The notes below the pieces were generated by a model. That model worked only from the letters and a program-made list of their open reading frames with translations, was not told where the DNA came from and did not search any database. Shown here piece after piece: positions 5,483-7,879 of a stretch of 7,879 nucleotides of DNA (positions within the stretch are counted from its first letter, which is position 1; every line of letters begins with the position of its first letter). Position numbers and translations under genes: made by a program. The DNA is from an uncultured Nitrospinaceae bacterium (GTDB taxonomy: Bacteria > Nitrospinota > Nitrospinia > Nitrospinales > VA-1): NCBI GenBank assembly GCA_905182935.1, contig CAJJDL010000049.1, positions 1-7,879 of the forward strand, given 5' to 3'.

Positions 5483-7879
5483 CTAGGTTATATCGGCTTC
5501 ACTAGAATGAAGACGATTTATCCATGATACGATTACGCTAATCAAACGCCCCTCTTTTTTTACTCGCCCTTGTATAATATAGGGACCACGATCGTAAAGT
5601 AATGTACCAAATTGTTTGTAAACTATTGGGAGTAGTATCGCATCAAATAAAGCAGTGGAGTCTTCTAACGTCATAAACTTCATCGGTCGGTTACTTTGAG
5701 TAAGAGTTTGTTTGGTAGTAACCACCCATCCAGTGAGAGTCACCAAGCATCCAATGAAATGAGGAAGCTTTATTGCCTGAGTTGTTTTACCAGGGCTCTT
5801 GAATAACGTTAATAAATGACCTGACACAGCCAAGTTAAGGTGTTCGAGTTCTGCTAATAATTTATCACGAAAACTATATTCTTTAAGTTTTAGTGGAGGT
5901 ACTGGAAACATGGGACGCCCTTTTCCGTTCTTTAAAAATACCTTTAATATCCAAAGCATTTCAGGACGAGAGTGTTCAAGATCATCCATTGCACCACAGC
6001 GTATAAGAGCCTCAATTTCGAGCTTGTCAATATCAACTCGTGATAGAAAGTCTATAATTGATGTATAGGGTTTCTCACGTCTTATTTTAAGAATAGAGTT
6101 GATACTATTTTTTTTAAGTCCTTTTACCTGTGAAAGTGCTATGCGTATAAATGAATTATTAGCAGTAAAATCATGAAAACTATAATTAATATGTGGTAGC
6201 AGGAATTGGATTCCCATTCTACGAGCTTCTTCAATATATGTAGAAGTATCATAGAACCCACCACGATTTGATAAAACCGCCGCCATAAATTCAGTTGGGT
6301 AATGAGCTTTTAAATAAGCTGTTCGGTATGACACCATTGCAAATGAAGCACTATGTGCCTTGCAAAATGCGTAACCTGCAAAACTTTCGATTTGGCGCCA
6401 AATTTCAAGTGCAGTGTGAGTTTTAACACCATTAGATGATGCACCGGAAAGAAAGCGTTGACGATATCGATTGATTTTATTCCGATTTCTATTTTTCCCC
6501 ATACATTTTCTTAGACCGTCGGCTTCGCCTAAGCTCATTCCGGCGATGGTATTTGCAACCTTCATTACATCTTCCTGGTAGATCATTACTCCAAAAGTAT
6601 CATTCAGAATTGTCTTCATTCTGGGGTCAAGGTAAGCGGCAGATTCTTTTCCATTATGCCGCTGAATAAATTTTTTCATCATACCGCTTTCAGCAATACC
6701 AGGTCGTATGATGGAACTCGCAGCAGTGAGTGTGCTGAAGCTACGCACGTCTAGTTTTATAAGAAGGTGCCGCATTGCTGGCGACTCAATATAGAAACAG
6801 CCGATAGTATTTCCATGAGATATCAACTGGCAAGTTTTTTTATCTACTGTTGGATCGGTAAGATTAAAATCAACACATTCTCCATTCATCTCTTTGATCG
6901 TAGATAATGTATCGGCAAGTACTGCTAAGCCTTTCTGTGCCAACAGGTCAATTTTTAGTAGCCCCATGTCTTCAACTGGATGCATGTCATATTGAGTGAC
7001 AACAAACCCTTTTGAGGTTCTCTGAAGTGGAATGAGATCGGTGAGGACAAAGGGGCTAATCACAATACCACCAGAGTGAACCGAAATATGACGTGGAAAC
7101 CCCTCGATACGCTGGGCCAGGGAAATCATAGAGCGATAAGGCTCATCTTCGAGTGGAAGGTCGCGACACTCCGGAACTATTTTGCGTACCTCATTAATTT
7201 GGGAAATTAAGATGGATTGAGGTAACGGTCCTGTCAATCGATCAATTTCCTTTGTAGGTACGCCAATGGCTTTTCCCACTTCACGAAGTGATGATCGACC
7301 ACGAAAATGTATATGTGCTGATATTAGAGCTACATATCCACGACCATATTTTTTAAACACATAATTTAATATCTCGTCACGTTTGTCTGAGGAAAAATCG
7401 ACGTCAATATCTGGGTAGTCGGTTCGTTCTGGGTTTAAAAAACGTTCAAAGTAAAGGTTATGATGTATCGGGTTGACTTCAGTTATTTTAAGAGCGTGAC
7501 ACACAAGACTATTAGCAGCAGATCCTCGACCTACAGTCTGAATACCTCGGGCTCGAGCTTCGCGCACAATATCCGAGACAATTAAAAAATAAGGCGAAAA
7601 CTTTAGGTCGTGGATTATTTTTAACTCGTAGCGAAGGCGGCGTACAACTTTTACTGGTATCGGGTTATGGTAAATTTGGGTAATTCCAATGCGAGCCAGT
7701 TTGCCAAGATAAGAAGAATGGGTTTCGCCTTCAGGTGGGGTAAAAGGAGGAAAGTTTATTTTTCCTATCGGGAGTGTGACATCACATTGTCCTGCAATTT
7801 TCAGTGTATTGCTAATAGCGTAAGGGATATTTTTAAATATACGAATCATATTTTTAGGTGTTTTCATCCAGCCATCTTT
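5483..7879 (-). CDS. DNA polymerase III alpha subunit, DnaE2/ImuC-like (N-terminus outside window)
   Basis: A C-family replicative-type DNA polymerase, probably the error-prone translesion form. Numbering is from the Met at 7867. The reading frame stays open to the window edge, and the MKTPKNMIRIF segment matches an internal family segment (typically LRSPEEM), so that Met is not the start and the PHP domain of about 290 residues lies beyond 7879. GRGSAANS at 113-120 is the DnaE2-type version of DnaE1's GRGSGAGS. Palm aspartates are D153 and D155 in PDIDVDF and D307 in LLKIDLL; the spacing of 154 equals E. coli D401-D555, so catalysis should be intact. Then come IRPG (387-390), YQEDVM (430-435), RKCMGK (453-458), FAGYAFCKAHSASFA (496-510), a helix-hairpin-helix region (about 575-630) and an OB fold (about 705-785). 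SRPEMLW (633-639) resembles the SRREALW of DnaE2. It ends just after the OB fold, with no tau-binding domain. imuA and imuB, usually upstream, would be off-window. Confidence 0.9.
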   Translation of the reverse strand, partial: KDGWMKTPKNMIRIFKNIPYAISNTLKIAGQCDVTLPIGKINFPPFTPPEGETHSSYLGKLARIGITQIYHNPIPVKVVRRLRYELKIIHDLKFSPYFLIVSDIVREARARGIQTVGRGSAANSLVCHALKITEVNPIHHNLYFERFLNPERTDYPDIDVDFSSDKRDEILNYVFKKYGRGYVALISAHIHFRGRSSLREVGKAIGVPTKEIDRLTGPLPQSILISQINEVRKIVPECRDLPLEDEPYRSMISLAQRIEGFPRHISVHSGGIVISPFVLTDLIPLQRTSKGFVVTQYDMHPVEDMGLLKIDLLAQKGLAVLADTLSTIKEMNGECVDFNLTDPTVDKKTCQLISHGNTIGCFYIESPAMRHLLIKLDVRSFSTLTAASSIIRPGIAESGMMKKFIQRHNGKESAAYLDPRMKTILNDTFGVMIYQEDVMKVANTIAGMSLGEADGLRKCMGKNRNRNKINRYRQRFLSGASSNGVKTHTALEIWRQIESFAGYAFCKAHSASFAMVSYRTAYLKAHYPTEFMAAVLSNRGGFYDTSTYIEEARRMGIQFLLPHINYSFHDFTANNSFIRIALSQVKGLKKNSINSILKIRREKPYTSIIDFLSRVDIDKLEIEALIRCGAMDDLEHSRPEMLWILKVFLKNGKGRPMFPVPPLKLKEYSFRDKLLAELEHLNLAVSGHLLTLFKSPGKTTQAIKLPHFIGCLVTLTGWVVTTKQTLTQSNRPMKFMTLEDSTALFDAILLPIVYKQFGTLLYDRGPYIIQGRVKKEGRLISVIVSWINRLHSSEADIT

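Noticed and set aside
7865..7867. ATG as the start of the polymerase gene
   Set aside because: The frame continues upstream to the window edge (codons for K-D-G-W), and the residues around this Met match an internal DnaE segment. The PHP domain must lie outside the window.

Overview
The window is a bacterial ribosomal-protein/transcription operon followed by two unrelated genes on the opposite strand. On the + strand (1-4499) lies the end of the spc operon fused to the alpha operon: secY (3' part only), adk, infA, rpmJ, rpsM, rpsK, rpsD, rpoA, rplQ. On the - strand follow a small cysteine-cluster protein of the YkgJ type (4625-5041) and a large DnaE-type DNA polymerase III alpha subunit that runs off the right edge (5483-7879). 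There are no RNA genes, mobile elements or CRISPR arrays.

The presence of rpsD between rpsK and rpoA, adk directly before infA, a zinc-type LID in Adk and a four-cysteine S4 point to a Gram-negative lineage of the deltaproteobacterial type (Desulfobacterota, Bdellovibrionota, SAR324 and relatives) or Acidobacteriota. They argue against Firmicutes, which lack rpsD here, and against Gammaproteobacteria, which lack adk and infA here. The DNA is AT-rich by eye. No genus can be named from sequence reading alone.

The operon is tightly packed. secY-adk are 3 nt apart, adk-infA abut (TAAATG), infA-rpmJ overlap by one base (TAATG), and the later gaps are 17-66 nt. Its products are the translocon channel, a nucleotide kinase, initiation factor IF-1, four small-subunit and ribosome-assembly proteins plus two large-subunit proteins, and the RNA polymerase alpha subunit. 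rpsM starts with GTG just after a hairpin-capable leader, a plausible site for S4 feedback. rpsD starts with TTG. L17 carries an unusual lysine-rich tail of about 66 residues.

The operon converges on the ykgJ-like gene. The 125-nt junction holds two mutually exclusive hairpins, one of which is a good terminator for the - strand. A 441-nt gene-free stretch separates the ykgJ-like gene from the polymerase. The polymerase resembles the error-prone DnaE2/ImuC class. It keeps the three catalytic aspartates and ends just after its OB-fold. It has lost the glutamine of the beta-clamp motif, and its N-terminal PHP domain lies beyond position 7879. I see no clear evidence for a wholly new system; the polymerase and the L17 tail are the most interesting items.
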